Notes under the pieces: model-generated | The model's input: only the letters and a program-made list of their open reading frames with translations | What the model was told of the DNA's origin: nothing | The model's database searches: none | Assembly (NCBI GenBank): GCA_003252375.1 | Contig: QKEJ01000058.1 | Coordinates: 1-32,048, forward strand | Reading direction: 5' to 3' | DNA: 32,048 bases | From: Halodesulfovibrio sp. | Lineage (GTDB): Bacteria; Desulfobacterota; Desulfovibrionia; Desulfovibrionales; Desulfovibrionaceae | Part shown: positions 1 through 7,179 of the stretch, in pieces | How positions within the stretch are numbered: the stretch's first letter is position 1 | Layout of the letters: every line of letters begins with the position of its first letter | Made by a program: the position numbers and the translations under genes

Positions 1-569
1 CCCAGAAAGGAAACGTCCGCCCCGAACTTGCGCAGTTCCACGGACGACAGTTCAAGCGGTCGATGCAAGGACGGCAGTGCCGCCATGGGCAGATACAGGG
101 CGTTCTCCACCCCGATGTCACGCAGCTCACTGATGAAGGGCTCGTACTGAATAACGGCAAAGAAGTCGTAGAACGGCGCAAACCCGCGCCAGTAGGTAAA
201 CAGTCTGAAGTCCTCCACGAACCACATGGCCGTAGCCACGCCATCCTTGCGCAGGCGCTTCAGGGCCTGACGGTTCAGCGGAGCCTGGGCAAGGCTGAGC
301 ACAAGGTCCGGCTCAAAGGTTTCCACCTTGGCAAGCACGGCCTGCGAAACAACCTGCAAAAAACTGTTCTCCAGATACTCCAGCCGGTCCGTGGTCACCC
401 GCAGGTTGCGGAGGGAAGAGAATGCCGGATGGAAATCAGGTGCCTCGAAGACCTCCACCACATGCCCGAGCTCCCGAAGCCCTTCCACGCAGAAACGCCC
501 GATGGGCAACGACCCGCCATACATGGGCAGCACAACCAGCACTCGCAGGGAACGCACATTCGCAGTCAT
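1..569 (-). CDS. CgeB/DUF3880-like glycosyltransferase, N-terminal part (runs off the left edge)
   Basis: The first 189 codons of a minus-strand gene are visible; its C-terminus lies outside the window. The start is the ATG at 569-567, preceded by a GAGGAAGAG ribosome-binding site and only 13 nt after the stop of the upstream heptosyltransferase gene, so the two are probably co-transcribed. The N-terminus is a Rossmann-like beta strand (RVLVVLPMYGGSLPIG), followed by an EGLRELGHVVEVF segment, a segment starting EPDLVLSLAQAP, and MWFVEDFR. The visible part ends in GADVSFLG. This layout matches the CgeB/DUF3880 group of glycosyltransferases, which add sugars to surface polysaccharide or protein; the donor and acceptor cannot be read from sequence. 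The family call is by recognition of the pattern, not by a search. Confidence 0.75.
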   Translation of the reverse strand, partial: MTANVRSLRVLVVLPMYGGSLPIGRFCVEGLRELGHVVEVFEAPDFHPAFSSLRNLRVTTDRLEYLENSFLQVVSQAVLAKVETFEPDLVLSLAQAPLNRQALKRLRKDGVATAMWFVEDFRLFTYWRGFAPFYDFFAVIQYEPFISELRDIGVENALYLPMAALPSLHRPLELSSVELRKFGADVSFL

Positions 570-582
570 CGTCTCTTCCTCA

Positions 583-1830
583 CTATTCATTGCCCGCCCT
601 GCCGCATCGGAACGGCAGGGGGTTCGGGAGCATCCAGTCGGATTCGGCATACAGCGACGCTGCCACCTCGTTCTCTTCAACGGGAGCCAGATCCATCAGG
701 CCGAACATCTCGGCCACCAGTCCGCGTTGGTCCCTGCGCTGCGCCGAGGCCTCGTCCGTGCCGAACACGGGCATATAGGTCACACCCACGGCATCCAGCA
801 TGCTGACAAGCCCCACCACACCGTCGGGATAGGCATCATCGAAGCGCCCGGCAAGAATGCGCAGATACTTGGGATCGGCAAACACGTTCCGGCACTGCAC
901 GTTTATGGGACAGGGGCGGGATTCCAGACAGGGGGAACACGGCTGCACGGCCTGCCATACCCTGTGGCCAAGCCCGTAGGGGCCGGTTTCATGCGCCCAT
1001 GCCGACGACAGGAAAAAGGCCTGCACCGGGGTGCCCAGATGGGCGGCAAGGTGCATGGTGCCGGTATCAGGGGTCAGCAGCACGTCCAGGCCGCCCACCA
1101 CCTCGATAAGGTCGTCAAAGCTGGTGCGCCCCACCCTGTTCTCCGTGCGCTGCAGCAGAGGACCCTTGAAATGCCGCAGCAACTGATGGCCAAGCTGCGC
1201 TTCGGCCCCGGTTCCCAGAAGGGTCACGCGGGGGCCGCCGTGGGCCTCGAACACCGACAGCACGCAGGCCGCAAGCATGTCCATGGGCAGGGAACGACGG
1301 GAGTTGCGTCCCGCCAGCACAATGCCCAGCCCGCCCCCCTTGCGCATGGCAATGGGGTTCACGGCCTCGGGCACGATCGGTTCGGGGGCAAGCAGCCCCC
1401 AGAAATCCATGAGATTCAAAGGACTCGTCCGGCGGTTGCGTGTCCAGCGAAAGGCCTTCCGCATCCAGGCGTCCTTGAGCTGCTGGCCATTCTCGATGCG
1501 GTAGCCACGCACACTTGCGGGATCGAACAGCCCGGCTATCGCGAAATTCAGGCCGGAGAAATTCAGGTTGTACACGGCGTCGAATTGCGCCGCCTGCAGG
1601 TCGGAAAACGCGGCCATGTTTCCGGCCAGCACCTCTCCCGGCGTCGCCGTCCCATGGCCGTGAACGGCATGTACCACCACGTCCGGAAAAAGCCGTTTCG
1701 CAAGGCCGGCCAGCGAGGTATCCACGCACAGGTGCACCTCTCCGCCCTGCTGCCCGAGAGAGAGCAGCAGCCGTTTGGTCTGCAGCAGATCCCCGAACCG
1801 GGCAAGTTGAATCACCAATGATTTTTGCAT
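583..1830 (-). CDS. GT9 family heptosyltransferase-like protein
   Basis: A 415-aa protein resembling ADP-heptose:LPS heptosyltransferases (glycosyltransferase family 9), which transfer a sugar onto the lipopolysaccharide core at the inner face of the cytoplasmic membrane. Evidence: the N-terminal LVIQLARFGDLLQT motif (residues 5-18) and the DTGTMHLAAHLGTP donor-site motif (about 255-268). A cysteine group follows at 298, 301, 307 and 313, in the PCSPC...CP...C form often seen after this motif. The open frame extends upstream to 1938, but the ATG at 1830 is chosen because the conserved domain begins there and AGGA lies 7 nt upstream. About 60 residues follow the conserved core, and their role is unknown. 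The exact acceptor (heptose, or another glycan such as flagellar) is not determinable. It precedes the CgeB-like gene in one unit. Confidence 0.8.
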   Translation of the reverse strand: MQKSLVIQLARFGDLLQTKRLLLSLGQQGGEVHLCVDTSLAGLAKRLFPDVVVHAVHGHGTATPGEVLAGNMAAFSDLQAAQFDAVYNLNFSGLNFAIAGLFDPASVRGYRIENGQQLKDAWMRKAFRWTRNRRTSPLNLMDFWGLLAPEPIVPEAVNPIAMRKGGGLGIVLAGRNSRRSLPMDMLAACVLSVFEAHGGPRVTLLGTGAEAQLGHQLLRHFKGPLLQRTENRVGRTSFDDLIEVVGGLDVLLTPDTGTMHLAAHLGTPVQAFFLSSAWAHETGPYGLGHRVWQAVQPCSPCLESRPCPINVQCRNVFADPKYLRILAGRFDDAYPDGVVGLVSMLDAVGVTYMPVFGTDEASAQRRDQRGLVAEMFGLMDLAPVEENEVAASLYAESDWMLPNPLPFRCGRAGNE

Positions 1831-1980
1831 AGCATGTCCTGCAGGTAGCCTGTCATCTATTTCCCCGACATCATTACTGGATTGCGCGGCATACGGCAAG
1901 GTCGGCATGGCCTGCGTGTTTCTTCCCGCACGACACAACTTCGTGTTTTACTTTACAGGTATGCAACGGTATAAGGCGCC

Positions 1981-2670
1981 ATGCGGTATTATCCCACATT
2001 TCTCGACCTGCGTGACGCGCGCTGCCTGATCGTCGGCATCGGCGCGGTGGGCCGGCGCAAGCTGAACTCCCTGCTGGCGGCATCGCCCGCGGAAGTGCTG
2101 GTGCTGGACACCTTTTCGTACGATGACGTCGCGGACGCCGAGCTGAAGACTTTGCTGGATCATCCGGGAGTCACCTATGCGGACCGGCCCTTCGAACCGT
2201 CGGATGTCGCGGGAAGAGCACTGGTCTTCGCCTGCACGGGCAGCCGGGAACTCAATGCCGCCATCGCACAGGCATGCACCGCACACGGCGTGCCCTGCAA
2301 CGTCATAGACGCCCCGGAGGAAGGCAGCTTCATCGTGCCCGCCCACTTCGAGGCCGGAGACCTGCTGGTGGCCCTCAGCACCGGGGGGGCAAGCCCAGCC
2401 CTCGCCAAGCGCCTGCGTCGAGAACTGCAGGCCTTTCTGGGATCACGCTTTTCGGCCCTGACCACGCTCATGCGTCGTCTGCGCCCTCTTGTCCTTGCAC
2501 TGGGACACGAGACAGGGCACAATACCAACCTCTTTCGATCAATAGTGGATTCGGAGCTGATCGACGCCCTGCAGGCGCAGGACAGAAAGCAGGCCGAATC
2601 CGTGCTGCAAGCCCTGCTTCCGCACGAACTGCACCAGCACATAGGAGCGTTACTGCATGACATTGCCTGA
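1981..2670 (+). CDS. Precorrin-2 dehydrogenase (CysG N-terminal/Met8-like)
   Basis: A 229-aa NAD-dependent enzyme predicted to oxidise precorrin-2 to sirohydrochlorin in the cytoplasm. It has the nucleotide-binding loop GIGAVG (19-24), the NVID motif whose Asp110 matches the catalytic Asp of CysG/Met8p, and the STGGASPALAKRLR segment (133-146) typical of the family. It stands alone, without the uroporphyrinogen methyltransferase domain of full CysG. It overlaps the next gene by 14 nt and starts the cluster with a CcsA/HemX-like gene and hemA. This arrangement is known from Desulfovibrio vulgaris, where the dehydrogenase was characterised. In sulfate reducers sirohydrochlorin feeds both siroheme (sulfite reductase) and the siroheme-dependent heme route. 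Whether it also chelates iron, as Met8p does, cannot be told from sequence. The start has a modest AAGG site 5 nt upstream. Confidence 0.88.
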   Translation: MRYYPTFLDLRDARCLIVGIGAVGRRKLNSLLAASPAEVLVLDTFSYDDVADAELKTLLDHPGVTYADRPFEPSDVAGRALVFACTGSRELNAAIAQACTAHGVPCNVIDAPEEGSFIVPAHFEAGDLLVALSTGGASPALAKRLRRELQAFLGSRFSALTTLMRRLRPLVLALGHETGHNTNLFRSIVDSELIDALQAQDRKQAESVLQALLPHELHQHIGALLHDIA

Positions 2671-3478
2671 GCTGCTCTCCCTGCTCATCATCATTCTGTA
2701 CGCCACGGGAACGCTGACGGTCATCGCCGGCACCGTGACCCGAAACACCAACCTGAAGCGCGTCTCCAACTGGTGCGCCGCCTCGGGGTTTGCCCTGCAT
2801 ACGGCCATGCTGCTCTTCGCCATGCTGGGCAGCCACTTCGACCTTTCCAAGGGCTATTACATCCAGTTCCTCTCGTGGAGTCTGCTGGTCATCTATTTCT
2901 ACATGTGGTGGCGCATGCGCATCTCGTTCCTCGGTCTTACCGCCGCCCCGCTTGCCATGCTGCTCTTCATAGGCTCGTTTTCCCTGACCAACGTGCACGG
3001 AAAACTGCCCACGGAGTGGACCGGCATGTTCTTCGGCCTGCACATAGGCACCCTGTTCCTCAGCTTCGGCCTGCTGGCCATGGCGTTCGGCGCAGGACTC
3101 ATCTTCATGCGCCTGGAGCGCAAGATCAAGACCAAGGCGCCGCTGAACGAGTTCGACAAGGACATGCCCGCACTGGCCACCTTTGACAAGGTGAACCATG
3201 TTGCCGTCATGGCGGGTTTCCCCCTGTACACCGTGGGGATGGCCTCGGGCTTCATATGGGCCCGCCTTGCCTGGGGACGCCTGCTCTCGGCAGACCCCAA
3301 GGAAATAGTCTCCATCCTCGTCTGGTTCGTCTTTGCCTGGCTCTTCCATCAGCGTCTGGCCATGGGATGGCGGGGCCGAAAGGCAGCCCTTGCCGTCATC
3401 TGGCTGTTTGCCATCAGCGTGTTTTCCCTCATAGGAATCAACGTGTTCATGCCCACTCACCACAGCTTCATTCAGTAG
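2657..3478 (+). CDS. CcsA/HemX-like multi-pass membrane protein of the hemA cluster
   Basis: A 273-aa integral membrane protein with about eight hydrophobic spans, in the CcsA/CcmC/HemX cytochrome-assembly family. The C-terminal half carries the family block: GFIWARLAWG (198-207), then DPKE (213-216), FHQR (230-233), GWRGRKAAL (237-245), and HH at 268-269. In true CcsA the stretch before DPKE is rich in tryptophan and binds heme; here it reads LLSA, so the motif is eroded. Histidines at 48, 129, 231 and 268/269 remain as possible heme ligands. The gene overlaps the precorrin-2 dehydrogenase by 14 nt and ends 6 nt before hemA, as hemX does beside hemA in Bacillus, where HemX lowers HemA levels. 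A role in controlling HemA or handling heme is therefore more likely than c-type cytochrome ligation. That functional choice is inference. Confidence 0.82.
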   Translation: MTLPELLSLLIIILYATGTLTVIAGTVTRNTNLKRVSNWCAASGFALHTAMLLFAMLGSHFDLSKGYYIQFLSWSLLVIYFYMWWRMRISFLGLTAAPLAMLLFIGSFSLTNVHGKLPTEWTGMFFGLHIGTLFLSFGLLAMAFGAGLIFMRLERKIKTKAPLNEFDKDMPALATFDKVNHVAVMAGFPLYTVGMASGFIWARLAWGRLLSADPKEIVSILVWFVFAWLFHQRLAMGWRGRKAALAVIWLFAISVFSLIGINVFMPTHHSFIQ

Positions 3479-3484
3479 TTCAGT

Positions 3485-4798
3485 ATGGATCGCGATATAT
3501 ATCTCATTGGTCTGAACCATAAGACGGCCAGCGTTGAAGTACGCGAAAAGTTCGCTCTCACGGACTGCAAGCATCTGGAACAGGGCGTCGTCCCCGTTGA
3601 AGGATGCATCAAGGAGGCCATGGTGCTCTCCACCTGCAACCGTGTGGAAATCGTCGTGGTCGGCGAAGGCGACGGGGTCATCAATCACGTCATCTCGTGC
3701 TGGGCGCAGGCCCGGGGCGAGCGTCTGGACGACCTTGAACCCTATGTCTACAAGCACAAGGGACTCGACGCGGTACAACACCTGTTTACCGTGGCTTCCA
3801 GCCTCGACTCGCTGGTCGTGGGCGAACCGCAGATCCTTGGCCAGCTGAAGACGGCCTACCATGAGGCCGTGGACCGCAACGCCACCCGCGTGGTTCTGAA
3901 CCGCCTGCTGCACAAGGCCTTCTCCGTCGCCAAGCGGGTCCGCACCGAAACGGGCGTGGCCTCCAGCGCGGTGTCCATCTCCTATGCCGCCGTAGAGCTT
4001 GCCAAGCGCATCTTCGGCGACATGAGCGAGTACAACGCCATGCTCATCGGCGCGGGCGAAATGGCTGAGCTGGCGGCCACACACCTCCTGAACAACGGCA
4101 TCAAAAAGATCTACGTGGCCAACCGCACCTTCGAGCGCGGCAAGCTGCTTGCGGAACAGTTCAACGGCGAGGCCATTCCCTTTGCCGACCTGTTCAGCCA
4201 GCTTGAGAAGGTGGACATCATCATCTCCTCCACGGGTGCGCACGAAGCCGTAATCAGGGCCAAGGACATTCGCAACGTTCTGAAAAAGCGCAAGAACCGC
4301 CCCATGTTCTTCATCGACATCGCCGTTCCGCGCGACATTGACCCCGATGTGAACGGACTGGACAACGTCTACCTGTACGACATCGACGACCTGAAGGAAG
4401 TGGTGGAGGAAAACCTGGCCCAACGGCAGGAAGAGGCCCAGAAGGCCCGCGGCATTGTGGAGGCGGAAACCCAGACCTTCAGCCGCTGGCTGCGTTCACT
4501 GGAGCTGCAGCCCACCATCGTGGACCTGGTCACCCGCTCCGCGGCCATCGTGGAGGAGGAACTCGCCAAGTGTATGAAGCGCCTGGACGGCGCCAATGGC
4601 GATACCGAAAAGATCCTGCGCAACGCCATGACCGCCGTGGCCAAGAAGTTCAACCACGAGCCCATCAGCTTTCTCAAGCGCCGTCACGAGGAAGAGGAAG
4701 CCGGCACCCGCTACATCGACATCACCCGCCGCATGTTCAATCTGGACAACGAAACCGTGCAGGATGAACCGCACGGGCACAGGCGCCGCAAGAACTAG
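3485..4798 (+). CDS. hemA: Glutamyl-tRNA reductase
   Basis: A 437-aa enzyme that reduces glutamyl-tRNA(Glu) with NADPH to glutamate-1-semialdehyde, the first committed step of 5-aminolevulinate synthesis by the C5 route. Seen: the N-terminal IGLNHKTASVEVRE block, the catalytic cysteine in VLSTCNRVEI (Cys51), the VVGEPQILGQLKTA signature (111-124), the NADP-binding loop GAGEMA (189-194), and a C-terminal dimerisation helix region. Length fits the family (about 420 aa in Escherichia coli). It begins 6 nt after the CcsA/HemX-like stop, so it is translated from the same message. The C-terminus ends in a basic GHRRRKN tail that is not part of the conserved fold. Confidence 0.97.
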   Translation: MDRDIYLIGLNHKTASVEVREKFALTDCKHLEQGVVPVEGCIKEAMVLSTCNRVEIVVVGEGDGVINHVISCWAQARGERLDDLEPYVYKHKGLDAVQHLFTVASSLDSLVVGEPQILGQLKTAYHEAVDRNATRVVLNRLLHKAFSVAKRVRTETGVASSAVSISYAAVELAKRIFGDMSEYNAMLIGAGEMAELAATHLLNNGIKKIYVANRTFERGKLLAEQFNGEAIPFADLFSQLEKVDIIISSTGAHEAVIRAKDIRNVLKKRKNRPMFFIDIAVPRDIDPDVNGLDNVYLYDIDDLKEVVEENLAQRQEEAQKARGIVEAETQTFSRWLRSLELQPTIVDLVTRSAAIVEEELAKCMKRLDGANGDTEKILRNAMTAVAKKFNHEPISFLKRRHEEEEAGTRYIDITRRMFNLDNETVQDEPHGHRRRKN

Positions 4799-4818
4799 CC
4801 ACCACCGGAGACTCCCTG

Positions 4819-5154
4819 ATGAGACTGTACGTCATAGAAGACCTGACCGCCGAAAACATCACCGCCATCCGCGAGCATCTGAACACCATGGAACTTGCTG
4901 CGGAGTCCATGCCGGACCTGTTCTGGCTTCCCCTGCCCAAGGATCTGCTTGCAGACGTGCAGAAGGAGCATGCACAGTGCGGCCCCCACTGCATGGCGCT
5001 GGAGATTGCCGGTGATTCCCTGCGTATGGAACTTCTCGTCCGGGCCCGGGGCATCCTGCGCTGCGACTGCGTGGCCTATGGCTCCCCCGAACTCCGGGCC
5101 CACATGATCCAGTATATGGATGACATGCTGACCTCGCTCGGCATTTACGTCTAA
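4819..5154 (+). CDS. Unknown 111-aa protein with paired cysteines
   Basis: Not recognised. An ATG at 4819 follows GGAG with normal spacing, 20 nt after hemA, and the gene ends 13 nt before tilS, so it sits inside the same run. The protein is soluble-looking (no membrane span or signal peptide) and mixed alpha/beta in appearance, with an acidic N-terminal half. Cysteines lie in two close pairs: Cys54 and Cys58 (in HAQCGPHC) and Cys82 and Cys84 (in LRCDCVAYG), with His51 and His57 next to the first pair. This could be a zinc or iron site or a redox pair. Coding is supported by good spacing, codon use like the neighbours and the lack of any better frame. Position suggests, but does not prove, a link to tetrapyrrole synthesis or tRNA modification. 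Confidence 0.75.
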   Translation: MRLYVIEDLTAENITAIREHLNTMELAAESMPDLFWLPLPKDLLADVQKEHAQCGPHCMALEIAGDSLRMELLVRARGILRCDCVAYGSPELRAHMIQYMDDMLTSLGIYV

Positions 5155-5167
5155 CCGGAGTTCGCCG

Positions 5168-6328
5168 GTGCCGTCGGCACGCTCCGTTCAGGACTCGGCC
5201 ATGCCCACCTCCGCCACACCACCTGCACGTTTGCAGGACCTGCCGCCTGCACAGGCCCACCTGTGCCTGCATGTCGAACAATTTCTCACCGGCCTGCTGC
5301 CTCCAGACGCCCTGCGGGGACACGGCGTCCTTGTCGCCTGCTCAGGCGGTTGCGATTCCACGGCCCTGCTCATCATCCTTGCCTGCCTGCGGCAGCGCCT
5401 CGGCATTACCCTCGCCGTTGCCCATCTCGACCATCAGCTCAGACCAGAAGCTGCCGACGAGGCCGCTGCGGTTCAGGCACTGGCCGTATCCCTGGGGCTT
5501 CCCTGCTCCGTCGGATCTGCGGATATTAATGCCCTGTCCACGGCCAGCGGCACCGGCCTTGAGGAAACCGCACGCCGGGAACGATACGCCTTTCTCGAAC
5601 GGGCCCGTGTACAGCACCACTGCCGGTTTATTGCCACGGGGCACCATCTGAACGATCTTGCCGAGGACGTGCTCATGCGTCTCCTGCGTGGAACAGGTTG
5701 GCCATCCCTGGGCGGCATGGAAGCCGTCTGCCTGAACAGGCACCTCATCCGCCCCCTGCTTGTGACAGAACGGAACAAGCTCGAGGGCTTTCTTGCCGAA
5801 CTCGGCATCGGCTGGTGCGAGGACGCCAGCAATGCGCATTCCACCTATCTGCGCAACCGCATCCGGGCCGAGTTCCTCCCCCTGTTCCTGCGGGAAAACC
5901 CCTCCTTTCTCGGTTCGGTTGCCTCCCTGTGGCAACAGGCCCGGACGGATGCCGAGCACTGGACAGCTGAGGAAGACAACATTCTGTCATCATTGGGTGA
6001 ATCCGGTTCATTGAAAGATTCTCTAACAAATCTCTCGTATCAGGAACCGGCAGCACCGGATTCCGAAGCACCGGCAATGCCTCCCCTTTCGGCAGTCGCA
6101 ACGGAACGGACCCTGACGCGAGACACGCTCACAGCATGTTCAAAAGCCCTGCGATTACGGCTCTATAAACGTTGTCTAGATTCTCTCGGGGAAGGACAGG
6201 CCCTTGCAGAAGGACTGGAACGGCTGGATGCAGCCTGGAAGCGCAACGAGGGGGGCCGGACCGTCCAGTTTCCGGGCGGGAAAAGGGCAACAATAACAAG
6301 TGGGAATATTGTTTTCCATGGCGCCTAA
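5168..6328 (+). CDS. tilS: tRNA(Ile)-lysidine synthase
   Basis: A 386-aa PP-loop ATPase that converts the wobble cytidine of the CAU-anticodon tRNA(Ile) to lysidine, so it reads AUA. Seen: the ATP pyrophosphatase loop SGGCDS (59-64), AHLDHQLRPEA (93-103, matching the family HVDHGLR motif), RRERYAFLERA, GHHLNDLAEDVLMRLLRG, and the diagnostic WCEDASNAHSTYLRNRIR block. The start is the GTG at 5168, set by CGGAG ending 7 nt upstream; the first 30 residues are poorly conserved in look. A low-complexity Ser/Pro/Ala linker follows the catalytic domain (around residues 280-320). The C-terminal domain is short, so the protein is smaller than the 432-aa E. coli enzyme. No terminator is seen before the adk promoter region. 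Confidence 0.93.
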   Translation: MPSARSVQDSAMPTSATPPARLQDLPPAQAHLCLHVEQFLTGLLPPDALRGHGVLVACSGGCDSTALLIILACLRQRLGITLAVAHLDHQLRPEAADEAAAVQALAVSLGLPCSVGSADINALSTASGTGLEETARRERYAFLERARVQHHCRFIATGHHLNDLAEDVLMRLLRGTGWPSLGGMEAVCLNRHLIRPLLVTERNKLEGFLAELGIGWCEDASNAHSTYLRNRIRAEFLPLFLRENPSFLGSVASLWQQARTDAEHWTAEEDNILSSLGESGSLKDSLTNLSYQEPAAPDSEAPAMPPLSAVATERTLTRDTLTACSKALRLRLYKRCLDSLGEGQALAEGLERLDAAWKRNEGGRTVQFPGGKRATITSGNIVFHGA

Positions 6329-6352
6329 AATACAACTTTCATGCGCATGTCG

Positions 6353-6382
6353 TTGACAGTCCATCTTGCTTCACGGTAAGAG
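6353..6382 (+). promoter_or_regulatory. Candidate sigma70-type promoter for adk
   Basis: A consensus TTGACA (6353-6358) is followed after 18 nt by TAAGAG (6377-6382), about 30 nt before the adk start. The -35 is perfect, the -10 weak. It lies in the 84-nt gap between tilS and adk and would let adk be transcribed apart from the hem cluster. Confidence 0.4.
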
Positions 6383-6412
6383 CATGTGAAATATTTGACA
6401 AGGAGGAATGAG

Positions 6413-7084
6413 GTGAACATTCTCACTTTCGGACCTAATGGCAGCGGCAAGGGCACCCAGGGTGCTCTGGTTAAGAAAAAGTACGACCTTGACCACATCG
6501 AATCCGGCGCCATCTTCCGCCAGCACATCGGCGGTGGCACCGAGCTTGGCAAGAAGGCCAAGGAATACATCGATCGCGGCGACCTCGTGCCCGACGACAT
6601 CACCATCCCCATGGTTCTGGAAACCCTGAAGGGTGCCGGCCCCAACGGCTGGCTGCTTGACGGTTTCCCCCGTAACATGGTGCAGGCCGAGAAGCTGTGG
6701 GACGCCCTGCAGGCTGAAGGCATCAAGCTGGATTACGTTATCGAAATCCTGCTGCCCCGCGAAGTTGCCAAGAACCGCATCATGGGCCGTCGCCTCTGCA
6801 AGAACGACAACAACCACCCCAACAACATCTTCATCGACGCTATCAAGCCCAACGGTGACGTATGTCGCGTGTGCGGTGGCGAACTGTCCACCCGCGCCGA
6901 CGACCAGGACGAAGCTGCCATCAGCAAGCGTCATGACATCTACTACAACACCGTAGATGGCACCCTCGCTGCTTCCTACTTCTACAAGGATCTCGCCGCC
7001 AAGGGTGAGACCAAGTACATTGAACTGAACGGTGAAGGCACCATTGATTCCATCAAGGAAACCCTTCTCGCCCAGCTCGCCTAG
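6413..7084 (+). CDS. adk: Adenylate kinase with metal-binding LID
   Basis: A 223-aa kinase that interconverts ATP+AMP and 2 ADP in the cytoplasm. The start is the GTG at 6413, not the in-frame ATG at 6386, because AAGGAGG lies 6 nt before it and the P-loop FGPNGSGKGTQ (6-16) then falls in the usual place. The AMP-binding motif DGFPRN is at 83-88. The LID holds Cys129, His135, Cys151 and Cys154 in the spacing Cys-X5-His-X15-Cys-X2-Cys. This is the site described for Desulfovibrio gigas adenylate kinase, which takes zinc, cobalt or iron, instead of the common four-cysteine zinc site. Codon use is strongly biased to the preferred set, in keeping with high expression. It is followed by a strong terminator. 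Confidence 0.96.
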   Translation: MNILTFGPNGSGKGTQGALVKKKYDLDHIESGAIFRQHIGGGTELGKKAKEYIDRGDLVPDDITIPMVLETLKGAGPNGWLLDGFPRNMVQAEKLWDALQAEGIKLDYVIEILLPREVAKNRIMGRRLCKNDNNHPNNIFIDAIKPNGDVCRVCGGELSTRADDQDEAAISKRHDIYYNTVDGTLAASYFYKDLAAKGETKYIELNGEGTIDSIKETLLAQLA

Positions 7085-7115
7085 TTCTCCTCGTTCGTTA
7101 CATACCCATGAGTAC

Positions 7116-7144
7116 AAAAGCCCCCGGCAATGCCGGGGGCTTTT
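7116..7144. terminator. Bidirectional intrinsic terminator between adk and trkH
   Basis: AAAAGCCCCCGGC, loop AAT, GCCGGGGGCTTTT: a 13-bp perfect stem with T runs on both strands. It serves adk on the plus strand and trkH on the minus strand. A small GCCCC/GGGGC hairpin lies beside it, just past the trkH stop. Confidence 0.9.
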
Positions 7145-7179
7145 CTGTGTCAGTCGTCTGAAGCCCCTCTAGGGGCCCC

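Noticed and set aside
328-1821. 497-codon plus-strand open frame opposite the heptosyltransferase gene
   Set aside because: Antisense shadow; its residues show no domain and the minus-strand protein carries clear GT9 motifs.
1831-1980. Promoter matches in the divergent gap before precorrin-2 dehydrogenase and the heptosyltransferase gene (for example minus-strand TTGCCG-17-TAATGA)
   Set aside because: The -10 element matches consensus at only two positions, and no other pair was better, so no promoter is called there.
2468-4423. 651-codon open frame on the minus strand, opposite the CcsA/HemX-like gene and hemA
   Set aside because: Shadow of strongly GC-biased third positions of hemA; His/Gly/Val-rich composition with no recognisable domain, and the opposite strand holds clear conserved genes.
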